Assembly (NCBI GenBank): GCA_003991915.1
Contig: RQTK01000003.1
Span: forward strand, 1,807,778-1,871,777
DNA: 64,000 nt
DNA from: Elysia chlorotica
Lineage: Eukaryota; Mollusca; Gastropoda; Plakobranchidae
Direction: 5' to 3'
Shown here one piece after another: positions 1 to 31,575 of this stretch. The notes under the pieces were generated by a model. That model searched no databases. It had not been told where the DNA came from and saw nothing but the letters and a program-made list of their open reading frames with translations. Position 1 is the first letter of the stretch; the number at the start of each line of letters is the position of its first letter. A program made the translations under genes and the position numbers.

Positions 1-216
1 AGTTTTTATTGGCCTCTTCATCAATAAGTGATCTTGAAAGGCTACGTTGCCTCAGCTCCAAAAAAAAAACCTCTTTCTAAAATAAGAGCCAGCTTTATCC
101 ACAGTTAAAATTTTATCAATAGTGACATTTACATTTTTACCCACAGATTTAAATGTTTAATTAATCTTATATAGTTCCTAACCAGCAATTAAAAAAACAA
201 CAACAGTTAAATGTAC

Positions 217-11372
<11,156 letters not shown>

Positions 11373-11829
11373 CTGTGCAAAGATAAGCATATTCACTCAA
11401 CCCATTGACTGCTGGCCGATGTTAATCAACTTTAAACGTCATATAAGAAAAATAAAATGTTCACTTCTTTTTTTTTTGTTTTTTTTTTTTGGGGGGGGGG
11501 GTAAAAATCTTGTACATGTATTTATATAAAGGCAGACGGAGTCCTTAAACTATCGTCAGCGAAAAAAAAAAACCTGAATTCCTCAATCACGTTAAACAAC
11601 CTAAGATCAATTAAAACAGATGAAGCAGACTGTTCAATAATTATTCACACCAGAATATATATGACTAAAATGAGGTCCCGTAAAGCAGGTGTTAATATAG
11701 TCTATATTTTAATACAAACACAGGTAATTGCTCGAAAACGTATGTATATGCTTCACGTCTTGGAAAAATGTTTCTTTTTGCATAATTATATAATTATCCA
11801 TATTAACTGTGTGACTGCCGCCAACTTAC

Positions 11830-19172
<7,343 letters not shown>

Positions 19173-21170
19173 ATTTTTTTTTTTAAATAACCCACGCTTA
19201 ATGTATTTTAATTTAAAATAATAACTGTTTTAGCTCCAAAATGATCCAGTCACATTCAAAACTTGGAAGCCTTGGTATAGAGGTTTTGTTCAATGCTAGA
19301 AATATTTTAGTTGTTATTTTGCTAGAGAAAAACAGGGTATATCCGCTGGGGCGCCGATTCTCTCAACAAAAATTAATATGATGATACACTAGAATTTCGC
19401 ATTTTTTTAGTCCATTGGTGCCTCAAAATTGTATTAATGTTTGTTTAACTCTACGAGTACGATCATCGTAAGCAGTGATTTTTGTACTTTCTATTATCTA
19501 TCGCATATTTTTTGCCTAATAAAGGACAAAGTAACTTATAAAGTAATTATAATCACGGAGCCTAAAAATGTGGGTGCAATTGTTTATCTATTTTATTTGG
19601 TGGATGCCTTTTGCAAAAAGACAGGAGGCTGGATATCATTATCAATCACCAACCGCTCTACTCTGTGCTTTCATGGTAGTAGAGAAGGATAGTGAGGACA
19701 TTTAAAACGTATTCCATTCCAAATACGCCCTATGCCTTTCTTTTGGTAGAACTTCTTTGCTCCCTTCTAACAAAGATGGCCAAATAATGGTACAACTACA
19801 AGCTTAAATCAGATGGGCAATGTGCAGGCTATGATATGACATCGAATTACACATGGTTGGATTATAGTACATTTATAAATGATGAAAAAAAGTTTATTAA
19901 ACGCGTTTTATACTTTCAACCAGAACATAGGCCCCATGGCAAAATAATCACAATTTTTAAAATGCATTAATTCTGTGATGTAAAAGGGAAAAGAGCTGTT
20001 GCTTTTTTTCAAGCAGTCCATTATTGTGTTTGTGCCATATTATATTGTATTTAATGTATTCGGAATATAAACTATTTTTGCGATATTTTATACACTGAGA
20101 CAATTTCCCATGTTTATTATTATCATGGTACCATTTAGGTTAAATAAAGCCTGGAACAGTGGAAGCTATTACTCTTGAATTACATGTATTTTAGAACCAG
20201 CAGTAACATCAAACTTTTTATCGTTATACCAATGGCGATATTCACCAAGACTTCTTATTGTGACAACCAAGCAAAATGTTAAAGTAAATCTGTAACACTT
20301 AACTAATGCATTATACATTTTTGTAGATGCAATCTTTAAACTTAATGTGTGTCCATTGCATTTCAATTGATCTCCTGTTTACTGAAGGGCTTGTTTTTTG
20401 AAGAACAAAACAAGAGTCTCCCGAACTTCCTCTTTGTTATATTGCATGGTTCATGATTTTATTATTTGGAATGTGAACAAATAATTTAAAAACTAAAGTG
20501 AGGCTAATCAAAAGATTTTTTTTAATTACACTCTGTTTCACATCACTATATTATTGATTCATTGAGAAGGTAAAATATATCTAAGAAAGAAACAAAAACT
20601 TTAAGCAAACATTTAGTTAGCAATCATAATTATTTAATGAAACACACCTGGAATCTTGTTGCAACAACAACAACAAATACTTTTCACAGTATCAGCAACG
20701 TCACAAAAATCATTTTTACAAAAGATATTTGTTGAGTTTGTGCAATTTACCATAGATGTTAGAGAAGCCTATAAAATCTTATTTTTAAGCATTTATTTTA
20801 AACAGACACGAATGTAAAATTTGTTTCTACTTTGGATTTCATGCATGATATTGTGCTGTTAGGAGTTCTAATATATCCATCAATTCCTTGGTGGTAGATG
20901 AAATCTCTTGTCTGCTGATGTCATCTATAGAGACTGTGGTGGATGTATAAAAAAATTCTTGCATACGTTCTAGTTATTATTAAACTTGACTTTCCAAAGG
21001 GAAACAAGTACAGGTTGTCTTGTCACTTGAGTAGGTCTCATGAAGTAAATACATAAAATACAATATAATCATTAAAAGTTGTGTACGATTCCGCAAGTTC
21101 ACAGATATGACCTCTCTTACAAATCATCATTGTATAAATTATAATATCACATTGCAAAAAACACTCTTTT

Positions 21171-21319
21171 TTTACATCAGAAAACGAATTTCTTCTGTTC
21201 CTGTCCAAGAACATTTTGATATCCCGGTACTTATTGCATGAATTCATCTAGCTATATCCGCTTTTAACCATTCAACATTTCAAAGTTAAATCAAAACCCT
21301 GATTCACATTATAAAAAAA
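21171..21319. repeat. 149-bp direct repeat, left copy flanking a Penelope-like insertion
   Basis: The sequence from TTTACATCAGAAAACGAATT through GATTCACATTATAAAAAAA is repeated, as far as I can compare by eye without a difference, at 22143-22291. The two copies bracket the Penelope-like element exactly. Confidence 0.95.
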
Positions 21320-21400
21320 AATAGTAGACATGAGCCTAACTACAAGTATTACGAAATACTATACTATATCTCATCTACCTCTTACTCTCTCTCTCTCTCA

Positions 21401-21458
<58 letters not shown>

Positions 21459-22142
21459 TTCTTTATCTACTTAGTTGGTCGTCTGGGTGGCTCTCCTGCT
21501 GCCGTGCTGTCACTGTGTCAGACCTCCCGCCACCAATGCTGTTGGTAGTTGTGTTCTCGTGTTGTTGGTTGGTGTTAATGATCATTGCGCCGTGTTGGCG
21601 AGTGCTGAAATTGGGAACTGTGATTGGTTGTTGATGTTCATGCCGTTAGGTGCCATGGTCTGGAGAGTGTGTATCCAATATGTTTCCTTGTTGGTGAGGG
21701 TGAATGTGTCTGCTGTGATAAGTTGGTCGATGGGTGTGATGTTAAGGTCTTTTATGGTGTGCCCAGGGAGGTTAAAGTGCCTAGCTACCGGTTGGTCTCG
21801 GTCGTTGTTGATGGCGAATCTGTGATTTGTGAAGCGGTTGCGTAATGTTTGTGATGTTTGTCCTACATATTGTTTGTTGCATTTGGTGCAGGCGATTAGG
21901 TATATGACGTTGTGTGATTTGCAGGAAAGGTTGTGGGTGATGTTGTGTGTCTTGCCATTGGTTGAGGATTGGAATGTGGAGGTGGAGGTGATATATGGGC
22001 ATGTCATGCATCTGGTGACATTGCAGGGGGAGCTGCCTGTGTGTGTGTTGTTCGTGGGTACTGTGGAGTGTACTAGTGTATCTCTGAGGTTGCGCGGTCT
22101 GCGGTATGATGGCATGGGTAGGTGTGGGATGGCTTTCCTGCA
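21320..22142 (-). mobile_element. Penelope-like element, 5'-truncated, GIY-YIG endonuclease part
   Basis: A minus-strand frame open from 22142 to the stop at 21582 encodes the C-terminal end of a Penelope-like retroelement protein. A linker with AIPHLPMPSYRRPRNLRD is followed by cysteine-rich spacing (CNVTRCMTCPYI) and a GIY-YIG-type domain (NVIYLIACTKCNKQYVGQTS, then LRNRFTNHR and HFNLPGHTIKD). The reverse transcriptase is missing entirely, so the copy is 5'-truncated and dead. Beyond the stop lie about 130 bases and a CT microsatellite (about 21387-21453) at the 3' side. The frame itself is unbroken, which suggests a recent insertion. Identical 149-bp repeats flank it on both sides. Confidence 0.88.
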
Positions 22143-22291
22143 TTTACATCAGAAAACGAATTTCTTCTGTTCCTGTCCAAGAACATTTTGATATCCCGGT
22201 ACTTATTGCATGAATTCATCTAGCTATATCCGCTTTTAACCATTCAACATTTCAAAGTTAAATCAAAACCCTGATTCACATTATAAAAAAA
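22143..22291. repeat. 149-bp direct repeat, right copy flanking a Penelope-like insertion
   Basis: Second copy of the 21171-21319 sequence, offset by 972 bases and in the same orientation. It starts immediately after the truncated 5' end of the Penelope-like element. Confidence 0.95.
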
Positions 22292-22868
22292 CAAGATAAT
22301 GACACCAAGCTTTATACCTAAGTATTATTCGTCATATCAACAAACAAAAAAAGGCTGAATAATACATGTTACCAAAGCAGATGGATAAACATTACCAATA
22401 GTTTCAGTACATGAAATTGGGCTCAGTATTTAAAAAAAAAATAAAAGCCTGCTGCAGTTAAAAATGAAAGTTCTTATCTGTTTACAAATCCAGTTGCTCA
22501 ATCTTATTATTCCATGTCAGGCAAGAGAGATTATTACAATGTATTTCTGATCAATAAACAGTAGTTGATCTAAAAGTACAAACCCATAGAGTCAAAGACA
22601 TCCATTATTACAATTATTTATCAAATACTGTATATATTCAAACATTTCTTTATGGAAATAAAAATTGTTGAGGCATTGCAGCAATATGCACAATATGCAC
22701 AGCTGTTTTCTGTTTGTAACTCTTTTTCATGACGAATAAAAGGTTGGAATGAAGATTTGTTGAAAAAGTAAGCAAGGATTATTGATATAAAAGTTCAGAC
22801 ATTTTTATGTTTTTGTTCATTCAGAGAATGTACCAAGCAATATTCAATCAATAGATTTTTACTACACT

Positions 22869-24299
22869 TCAATTGGTATTGACTCCTTCTGCTTGTGAGG
22901 ATTGTGATGATGGAGAATTACTTGGTATAGATATTGTTGGCAATATCTTGCACGAAGTAACAATATCAATGCGATCATGAAGATTAAAAAGATCATTCGT
23001 CATCAGCCTCATATTGTGTGACACATCCTGTTGGTAAACAAGAATAAAATAAAAATATTGAATAGAATCATAGAGAAGACTCAGGATGAAGTGGACTTGA
23101 GATCAATCAGTTAAATTTCAGTCAAAACCTTAACGGTTAAAAACACAGTAGTGCACAACTATAGCGGCACCCGCCACAGTGGTACCATCGCTACAGCAGA
23201 ACATTTCAAGAATCCTCGTTTTTTCTAATATATAAAGACTATAGGCCTACTATTGCTTGGGTTTAACGGGACCAAAAAATGGTGAAGTTGGATACAGCAG
23301 GATGGGGGAGCGAGCTTTGGTTTCAAAATAACTGTCAGTCGATCTGTGCTTATTGTGATGCGCCAGTCAGAATCCTTAACAAATTTTTCAACAGTCTTTG
23401 GTCTAGGCTAGTGAAAGAATGCTGGCATGTAGTGTGATACCGGAGACAATCTACAGTCGATGGTGATACATTGTGTGATGATACATTGGGGGAAGTGGTG
23501 TTCAACAGGTATGCAGTCAACGAAGTAACGATGGGCTGAGAAAGAGATTTATATCTATTCGTACTTCATTACCATGCATTGGCCAGCAAATCTTGTTCCT
23601 CTTACTCTAACTCCTGCTCCTCCTCCTCCTCTTACTCCTGCACCTCCTAATTTTACTCCTACTCGTCCTACTCCTGTTCTACTCCTACTCCTGCTTCCAC
23701 TTATCCTACTACTCCTATTCCTATTCAAACTCATTCTCTCATTCCTCCTCCTCTTACTCCTCACACTCCTGCTGCTCCTCCTCATTTGCCTACTCCTACT
23801 CCTATACCTACTTCTACCACTACAACTCCTCCATTTACTCCCACACTTCTACTATTCTCCTGCTACTCACCCCCCTCCTATTTCTACTCTTACTCCAACT
23901 CCTGCTCCTAACCCTTCTACTACTTCTGCTACTCTTCCACCTTCTCATACGTCTACTACTAATACTACTACTTCTACTCCTTTACCTACTCATGATAATC
24001 CAAGTCGCCATCACCGTCATTCTCTTCCTCCTATTCTAGTCGACTTCCTACTCTTTATCTTACAGTTGCAGCTATCCTTACTTCTACTCCTTTTCTTAAT
24101 CATCCAACTATTCTTAGTCCTAATCCTCCTCCTCTTGCTCATCACCTTCCTCAGGCTCCTCCTCCTAGTCCTCATCTCCTTCTTCCACCGCCTCAACCTC
24201 CTAGTCCTACTCCTTCTTCTCCTCCCCCTCTTCCTATTCCTCCTCATACTCCTCCTCTCCTACTAATACTTCACCCTGTACTTTTCCTCCTCCTCGCAT

Positions 24300-24357
<58 letters not shown>

Positions 24358-27300
24358 ACTACTACTACTACTACAGCTTCCACTCTTGGTCTCTCTCTCT
24401 CTTCTAAATAATACTCATTCTTTTCCTACTTTTTTCCTCGTTCTACTACTCCTACTCCTTCTCCTACTTTTCTCTCTGATTCCTCCTCCTACTATCAATA
24501 CTAATCCTCCTTCTACTCCTATTCCTACTACTTTTCCTATTCCTATTTCTACTCCTATTCCTAATACTACTTCTACTCCTCCTCCACATATTCCTACTCC
24601 TTTTAGTCCTATTTCTCCTACTCTTTCTATTCCTCCTTTTCCTTCTTTTACTTAATCACCTTATCACCTCCTTCATTTTTATTATTCCTTTTGTTACTCC
24701 CCCTTCTTTTTCTATTACTCCTTCTCCTTCCAATCCTAGTATTCCTACTCTTTCTGCTACTCCTGAGCGTTGATCTCCAGATCGGAAGGTCTGCTTTTCG
24801 AGTCCCACGATCAGTCACAAAAATCGGGTGCGTGGTAGGCCTATTTAGAATACATGTATATGCTTTTAAGGAACCCCGCTCTGGTGACTTAATCCCCTAC
24901 AAGTAGGGTCGGTGTCAGTATGGTGTGCTGAGACAGAGTCATGGTACCTTGCACTGTCTCTGTGTGGCAGCACGTAAACTTGTCTTGGGGCCCATCAACA
25001 ATATAGCTTATATAATGCTGATGTTGGGAGGCTAAACAACGACTCTGGCTCTTCCTTCCCCATGCTCCTCCTCCCTCCTGCTCTTCCTCCCCCTTCTGCT
25101 TTTCCTCCCTCCTGCTCTTTCTTCCTTGTCTTCCTTCCTCCTGCTCTTCCTCCAGCTCATTCTACAGGTCCTCCTCCACCTGCACCTGCGCCTCCTGTTC
25201 ATATTTTGCTTCCCCTGTTTCCGCCTGCGCATCCTCCTACTGCTCCTCCTCCTGCTCATATCACCGCTGCCCCTGTTCCTCCTCTAACTCCTCATCCTAC
25301 ACTTGCTGCTCCTACATCACTAGTTCTTTCTACTTCTAAATTAGCTGTCTATTAAAATGTGGGGGCACAAAGTCACCCCAACGCACGGTCAGGTGTGCAT
25401 CAGTTCTTTGTCTATATAACAAGTGGGGGCACAAAGTCACCTCCGACATACTAATATATAAAACATGATGTACGGATAGGGTTCAGTTCACATTTTTTCC
25501 TTTTCATGTTAATGAATTGAATTATTAGAATTAGAGCTCATTTTTTTTCATAAAAAGAGAAAAAGAGATAAACTTCTTGACCATAGTCACCTTATGAGTT
25601 GGTGAAGGATAATTATATTTTTTTAAAGTATCACTAATCCGTCACTTGCCAAGTGAACACACTTCCATATTATAATAAGCAATGCCATTATTTTACGTTC
25701 CTTTATTAACTGTATCTTTAAAAAAAAAAAGCTATCTAACCATACCTAAGAGCAGTTTTCTAAGGATTACCTGAACTAGTGTGTGGGATCTGGCCACCTG
25801 CTGACTGCAGTTTGTGATGTCTTTAGCTGCTGTAAGGTAAGTGTGACTGACTAGAGCATTCAGACTGTGACAAAAAGACAAATTGCTCTCCCCTGAAAAG
25901 AAGCAAAGAGAGAATAATCTTTCAAAAAAATGTTCTTGAGGATATATGCTATCTTGAATGAAGGGTTTGATAGAAAAACATTTCTGAGTCGTTTGTTTCA
26001 AAGTTAAAAAAAAAAGAAACATATTTTTCCTCATTATTTTTTGCAGAATTAACTTTTATGAGGCTAATCATTAAAAGTATGACTGTGAATTGGTACAAAA
26101 TCATCAATCGATTTTCCAGCTAATTAGAAAAATATACAAAATCTGAACACAATCATATACAGATGTAAAGCATTTGAGCACATAATCCTTCAAGTACAAT
26201 CATCAATGTAATAATTAATATTCTACCTTTCTGCCTCTCTAAGAAATCTTCTACGCAGCTTAATGATAAACCTGCGTGATCATAATTATGTATACTGAAA
26301 ACAGTGCTTTTCATAAAGACTTTTTTTTTAAACAAAATTGACACAAAAAATCATAAAGCATAAATCTCAACCTTCAAAGCAGAAAACAGTTTTATTATTT
26401 TGACAATATCTTATTTCTTCCTTAAGTTACAGTTACACTGCAAATATGTTCCTAATCTATGAACAACATTTACAGTAATTCATAAAACCTATGATTTATG
26501 TACAACTTTAAAAATGTAATGGACATGCTCAAACAATGACCTCTGATATTATAAGGGTTTGAAATATTCTATTTTGACTTTAAGCATGAGAAAGTTTTAT
26601 TATTATAGATTATTTTCGACTTTTTAAAAGAGTATTATTAAATAGGCCTACATGCAGCATCTAAATAATTTACATAGTGATGCTTGATCATGTTTCAATA
26701 AAAAGTGATAGACGCAAACTTACATAATTTCCTGTTTAAAACACTGAGGAGTATAAGCAAACATTAATTGAAAGATATAATGAAGCATGAAATAAAACAT
26801 TCTTAAAATGGCTCATATAAACATTGCTTTAACTTTCATGAAGTGCCAAATTAAAGCCCAGTCCATATTTTCCCTCATGAAAAGAGACACTCTTACTAAA
26901 ACCAATAAGTTAATATGTATTATGTTATGCACTTGACTTTATAAACTAGACTTTAAAGAGAAATCCAAGGATTTAAAAAAATACAAAACATACCCATGAA
27001 GTAATATTTTTAAATTGAAATATGTACTAGTAAACTATTATTACCCATGAAGTAATATTTCTAAATTGAAAATGTACTAGTAAACTATTATTATTAATTT
27101 TAAATTCCGTGAAAAAAATGAAATTAATTATGTTGTTCAATTAAAACATTAAAGAGAGAGAGAGTAATTTTTTTTATATGATAATCCAAACAAATTTATT
27201 TGATAAAAGATTCATACATATCATGCTTTGGTCTGCCAATTTTCTTTAATGCAGATGCACTTGCAACATCATCAATTGAATCAAAGGAGGCAGAGTATTC

Positions 27301-29588
27301 AGTGACTGAAATAGAAAGAGGTTCTAAAAAGTATTTGTAAAATAAGATTTTCATGTGACAACAATTTGACATTTTAATTTCCTAAAAAGTCACAAACGTA
27401 TCACATCCAATTGATATCTGATCACCAGGGGTATTATAATGAAGTAAGTTTGTTTCTTTGTCTTTCATTTTGAATCTTCATATTAGCTTCACAGAAACAG
27501 CCCATTATTATTATTTACTTGGAAGTGCATTTCCAATATTATAATGATGATTTGGCTGGATATTCAAAAAAATGTATACATACTGTACTCAAAAGTCAAA
27601 AGATTAAAAAAAAATCACTGAATCAAAGCAATTTTACACAGAAAAATAATAAGACTTGAGAAAGTGCCTCAGCAAAAAAAGGATTCTAATTTAAATACTG
27701 TATACGTAATTGGTGTTAAAAAATGGCATTACAGAACATCAAAGAGTAAGGTCAGCAAAAATCTGTTTTGTTTGTTTATAAAAATTCCCAGCCTAAAGGA
27801 AAATATCAATGAATAATAATTATATGGTTACAAATGATTTATTATTTACTCTTGAATATAACAAAATACATTGTTCCAAACCCTTTGCTTTCTATAATCA
27901 GTGCCACTTAACAAACCTTTTAAAGTAGAAAGATCTTTTTTCTTGCTTGTGTCAGTAGTGTCGAGTTCTTCTTCATCTGACTCTTCAGCTTCACCCTCAA
28001 TTACAACTGGTGAGGGCTCCTTTTGAGTACCAAAAATAAGGAGTCATTCATATATGCTTATCTTTTTCAATGTTCAGGTAATACTATCCCATTTAAAATG
28101 ATAGTAATAGATTCCTACACCGAATGCTGATTTTTCATTAACTGGGATATACATGATTCTCATTAAATTTACAAGCTGTAATTATTAATGGAAAACCTAT
28201 GATGTAACAAATTCATTTAGTTAGTATAAAAAAAACCCCATAAAACTTGCACACCAGACTTGTATTGTAACATTGATTAAAAAATATGTGACCACATCCT
28301 TAAAAAGCATAAATATAAGATACATCTTTTTAAAGCTTTGTAAACAGCCTATGTCATAATGAACTCCAATGATGTAGGGCATTTGGTTTTCAAACTTATT
28401 GTATTTTAATTTTGGTAAGTTATTTCAAAAGTTATCCTTTTTAAATAGCATATTTGAAGTATGGAGTAAATTTCAAACCCACAAAATTACACTTTGCTGG
28501 GAGGGTAATCAGGGGCAAAATTCTTTTAGCCTGATTTTGAAAGAAAAAAACAATACATTAAAAAAAATAAAATTGATAATTTTAAATCATAATGATAAAT
28601 AATCATTCTATTCTGTTTCTTATCCAAAGATATCACAAATGTTCAAATGTTATTGCATAGGCAGAACAAATTTACATGTTCTATAAACAAATCAGTCTGG
28701 CAGAGGTTGTACAGAGATATGATTATTACATCATCATTACATGTTATTGCATAGGCTGAACAAATTTACATGTACTGCAAACAAATCAGGTCAGCCTGGG
28801 AGAGGTACGAGTAGGGATATATAATTATTATATCATTATTATATCATACTATTTACTATAACATTATAATAAATACATGTATATTCATGGGCTGAATAAT
28901 GGGCACAAACTCTGTGAATTTCATTAATTCAATTTGGCGCTGTAAAAATCTTTCTTTGGACCTTGAAAAAGTTAAATTAGGAGAGAGCTTTGATTTATTC
29001 CACGGTCCAATCAAAGGCTGGAATTTTAACAAAAAAGTCATTAGGTCGCAAAATTTGGAGAAAACAAAATACTCACATATAGCAGTGTGTGTATTGCTAA
29101 ATTTAAAAAATAACATTATACAGAGCAGTGCGTGTATTGCAAAATTTGGAAAGAAACGCATTATTATTAGAATATTGAGGCAGAAGCACTCTTTTTTTCA
29201 ATGTCCTCAAAGAATTTGATGAAAGAACTTTTTTTATATATATATGTCGAAACAAATTTGACAATCTATTTAAATTTACATGTATTTGTCATGTATCCAT
29301 ATTCTAGCATACCAAATCTAGAACGCAGTTATATTTAAAGTGAAGAAGCATGTGCAGATAAAACTTTAATAAAAAAAAAAGCCTTTTAAGAACAATAGGC
29401 TATAATGCTAAGGCCTACTTGCTTTCAGACCCACTCCTAAAAATGTACCATAAAGAGAAACAGCAATTGATTTTTAAAACATAAAAAGGAACGGTTCGAA
29501 ATGTGATGTTCATTTGTATGATATATAATAATAATAATAATAATGTTTAATAATGATGATGATGAATATGATGATGATGATGATGATA

Positions 29589-29683
<95 letters not shown>

Positions 29684-29827
29684 AATAATTATTATAATAA
29701 TTTATAACATAACACTAACAAACTTGTAAACAATCGAATTATAAATTACATTGGATAACTCCTCCTCTTCAGAATCAGATTCCGATGCTTCTCCCTGAAC
29801 AACAGTTTGATATTGTTTGTTGTCCAT
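22869..29827 (-). CDS. BLOC1S3: Biogenesis of lysosome-related organelles complex 1 subunit 3
   Basis: Six minus-strand exons join in phase into 205 codons: 29750-29827, 27917-28019, 27218-27305, 26227-26294, 25771-25892 and 22869-23027, with stop TGA at 22869-22871. BLOC1S3 is a small coiled-coil subunit of BLOC-1, which acts on endosomes in cargo sorting to lysosome-related organelles. The N-terminus carries two copies of a GEA(S/E)ESD acidic motif (VVQGEASESDSEEEE and VVIEGEAEESDEEE), as in the vertebrate protein. The conserved helical part follows (FCHSLNALVSHTYLTAAKDI), then a final block with RIDIVTSCKILP matching the vertebrate C-terminal signature. Human BLOC1S3 is about 200 residues, so length agrees. 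The start is the only ATG before the first acidic motif. The last intron (2.7 kb) is filled by pyrimidine-rich repeat and a SINE. The gene is divergent from the Maf gene. Confidence 0.92.
23585..24765. repeat. Long pyrimidine-rich, nearly G-free degenerate (CCT/ACT)n tract
   Basis: The plus strand is built almost only from CTCCTx and ACTCCTx units for more than 1 kb, with very few G bases outside a CTG run (about 24308-24354, embedded in ACT units). It lies within the last intron of BLOC1S3. A 230-codon plus-strand frame (Pro/Leu/Thr-rich) is a low-complexity artefact. The tract resumes after the SINE at about 25050-25340. Confidence 0.9.
24766..25045 (+). mobile_element. tRNA-derived SINE, copy E
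   Basis: A head with the B-box-like TTTTCGAGTCCCACG is followed by the shared central block (GTCGGTGTCAGTATGGTGTG, GAGACAGAGTCATGGTACC), TGTGTGGCAGCACGTAAACT and GGGGCCCATCAACAATATAG. It splits the pyrimidine tract of the BLOC1S3 intron in two. Confidence 0.8.
26991..27095. repeat. Tandem duplication of about 50 bp in a BLOC1S3 intron
   Basis: TACCCATGAAGTAATATTT followed by TAAATTGAAA and a TGTACTAGTAAACTATTATT end occurs twice head to tail, starting at about 26991 and 27042, with one or two differences. No coding content. Confidence 0.85.
28648..28840. repeat. Imperfect tandem duplication of about 95 bp in a BLOC1S3 intron
   Basis: The sequence TGTTATTGCATAGGC, then GAACAAATTTACATGT and an AAACAAATCAG plus GGAGAGGT-like end occurs twice, starting near 28648 and 28742. 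The copies are moderately diverged, so the event is old. Confidence 0.75.
29527..29690. repeat. (AAT)n and (GAT)n microsatellite
   Basis: An AAT run (about 29527-29544) is followed by interrupted then pure GAT units to about 29682. It lies in the first intron of BLOC1S3, about 70 bases from its donor. Confidence 0.95.
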
Positions 29828-31575
29828 TTCAATGTTATCGAGGATGATGAGGCGATTGCTGTGGGGTTATTACTTGAGGTGTCGATTCATTAAATAAATC
29901 AAACAAAAATTGTTTTGGTTTTATAGGTAGGGACAATCACCGAAGACTTTTATCGTCAGAGCCTACGAAAACGAAAGCAAACAAACTGTCACATGATGCC
30001 CTCACAAAGTTATCGATGCAATAATTATTATTTATAACACTATGACGATAGTGAAAGCGAATAATCCCAATTAATTAGTGAATTTACCGAACTGTATTGT
30101 AAACATCAAGAAGAACCGAAGAATTCAAGGTTGGTCTGACTTGGTCAGTACTCAGTTGCAGCGAGTTGCTTCATGTTCTTGCTTGCTTCTCATTATCTCA
30201 CGAGCAGACAGCAATACTTTATACAGCATCGTGTCTCTATACCTTTCCATAGTCTAGATCTAGGCTTTCAGCTATAAATCTCCTTTCAAACCGAATAACA
30301 TTAATATTTTTCATTCTTTCTTAGTGGTAGATGTGCCGGATACCGGTAGCTAGGCTATCTAGCCTAATTGTTACGGTGATGTAGACCCAGGTATAAACTA
30401 TAAATAATAAAGTCTAATATTAATCTTATTCTAGAAAGTGTTGTCTATTCAACATTCGACGGTCTTTCATTCAGGCGAGTCCATCTTAATGACCAACTAA
30501 TTTAAGGTATACAGGCCTAAATTTTACAAAATTTGGCCTTCAAAGATTATGGGGTGGGATTGATTCAAGAAATTGTATTAGGCCTAGTTGCTGTTGTATA
30601 CATCATATGCTATTTACTATGGAGCATCGTCTGTTTGCCTCTTCAGATTCACTACCTAATCAAATTTATGAATAAATTAGTGATAGTGTTATAAATGGTA
30701 GAGGACAAAACTTGATCAAATCCATATATGATGGTACAATACTATGGATGGGCTTGGCTGCTGCATAGCATAGAATCACTGTTACTGTTAGTGATACAGT
30801 GTGAGGCAGTTTTGTTTGGTTGTGATAATAAACCAAGAGATAGCATGATAGGGTTGGGGTTCCCAGCGACACTGAAAAAAGGTGCAGACAACAGTGACTG
30901 GGCTGGGACAATTTATTTCTCCAGGGATAAGACTTGGAAATGCACTGTGCAGGCTTCAGGTGGAATGAGGAGATGTTTTTGTCACTTTCTTAATTAAACA
31001 TTTTTTTTTTATGTTGGGTATAGAGTCCATATAAAAATTATACTCTCCAACTTCACAAACGTAATTGGTATGGTTAACTGGTTTGATTTCTTATTATTTT
31101 CAATAAATTGTTAAGTTTTTGTTTGCTTTAAATAGACATTTTAGTATTATGAATGGTTGAATTTGATTACTATACATATTGATAGAGAGATGGGTTTGAA
31201 CTTAAAGGGTTTTAAAAATCTCTATTAAAGCTCTCTCCGTCATATTGATTTCAAGATTTTACTTAAATTGTTGAAAAGTCTAGCTGTAAATTAAAGAAAC
31301 AAATTTTGTATAGCTTTAAAAATGAATGTGTTGATAGCTTGGAAATTGGTAGAGAACTATACAAATAGATATGTTAATAAAAATTGTTTCAATTGTCGTT
31401 ATAAGTGGACTCCACTATACATGTTTGAGATCAATTTCCTCAGATTACTAGTCTGCCTTTAATTTTTTATCTCCCTTTTGGTTTTCTGGGCTTTGTGATG
31501 CACATCATTAATTTTTTCGCATTTTTTTTTTCAGGAGATCATTCTGTGTGACCATAGGATCTAATAAAAAACAAG
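29828..31575. other. Divergent intergenic region between BLOC1S3 and the Maf gene
   Basis: About 1.7 kb separates the two start codons, so both promoters should lie here. I see no clear TATA box. A polypyrimidine tract ending in CAG at about 31534 looks like a 3' splice site, implying that the Maf gene has a non-coding first exon further left. Nothing else is recognised. Confidence 0.5.

Noticed and set aside
23574..24266. 230-codon plus-strand open frame rich in Pro, Leu and Thr
   Set aside because: It is a translation of a degenerate CCT/ACT repeat with no domain, and it overlaps the BLOC1S3 intron.
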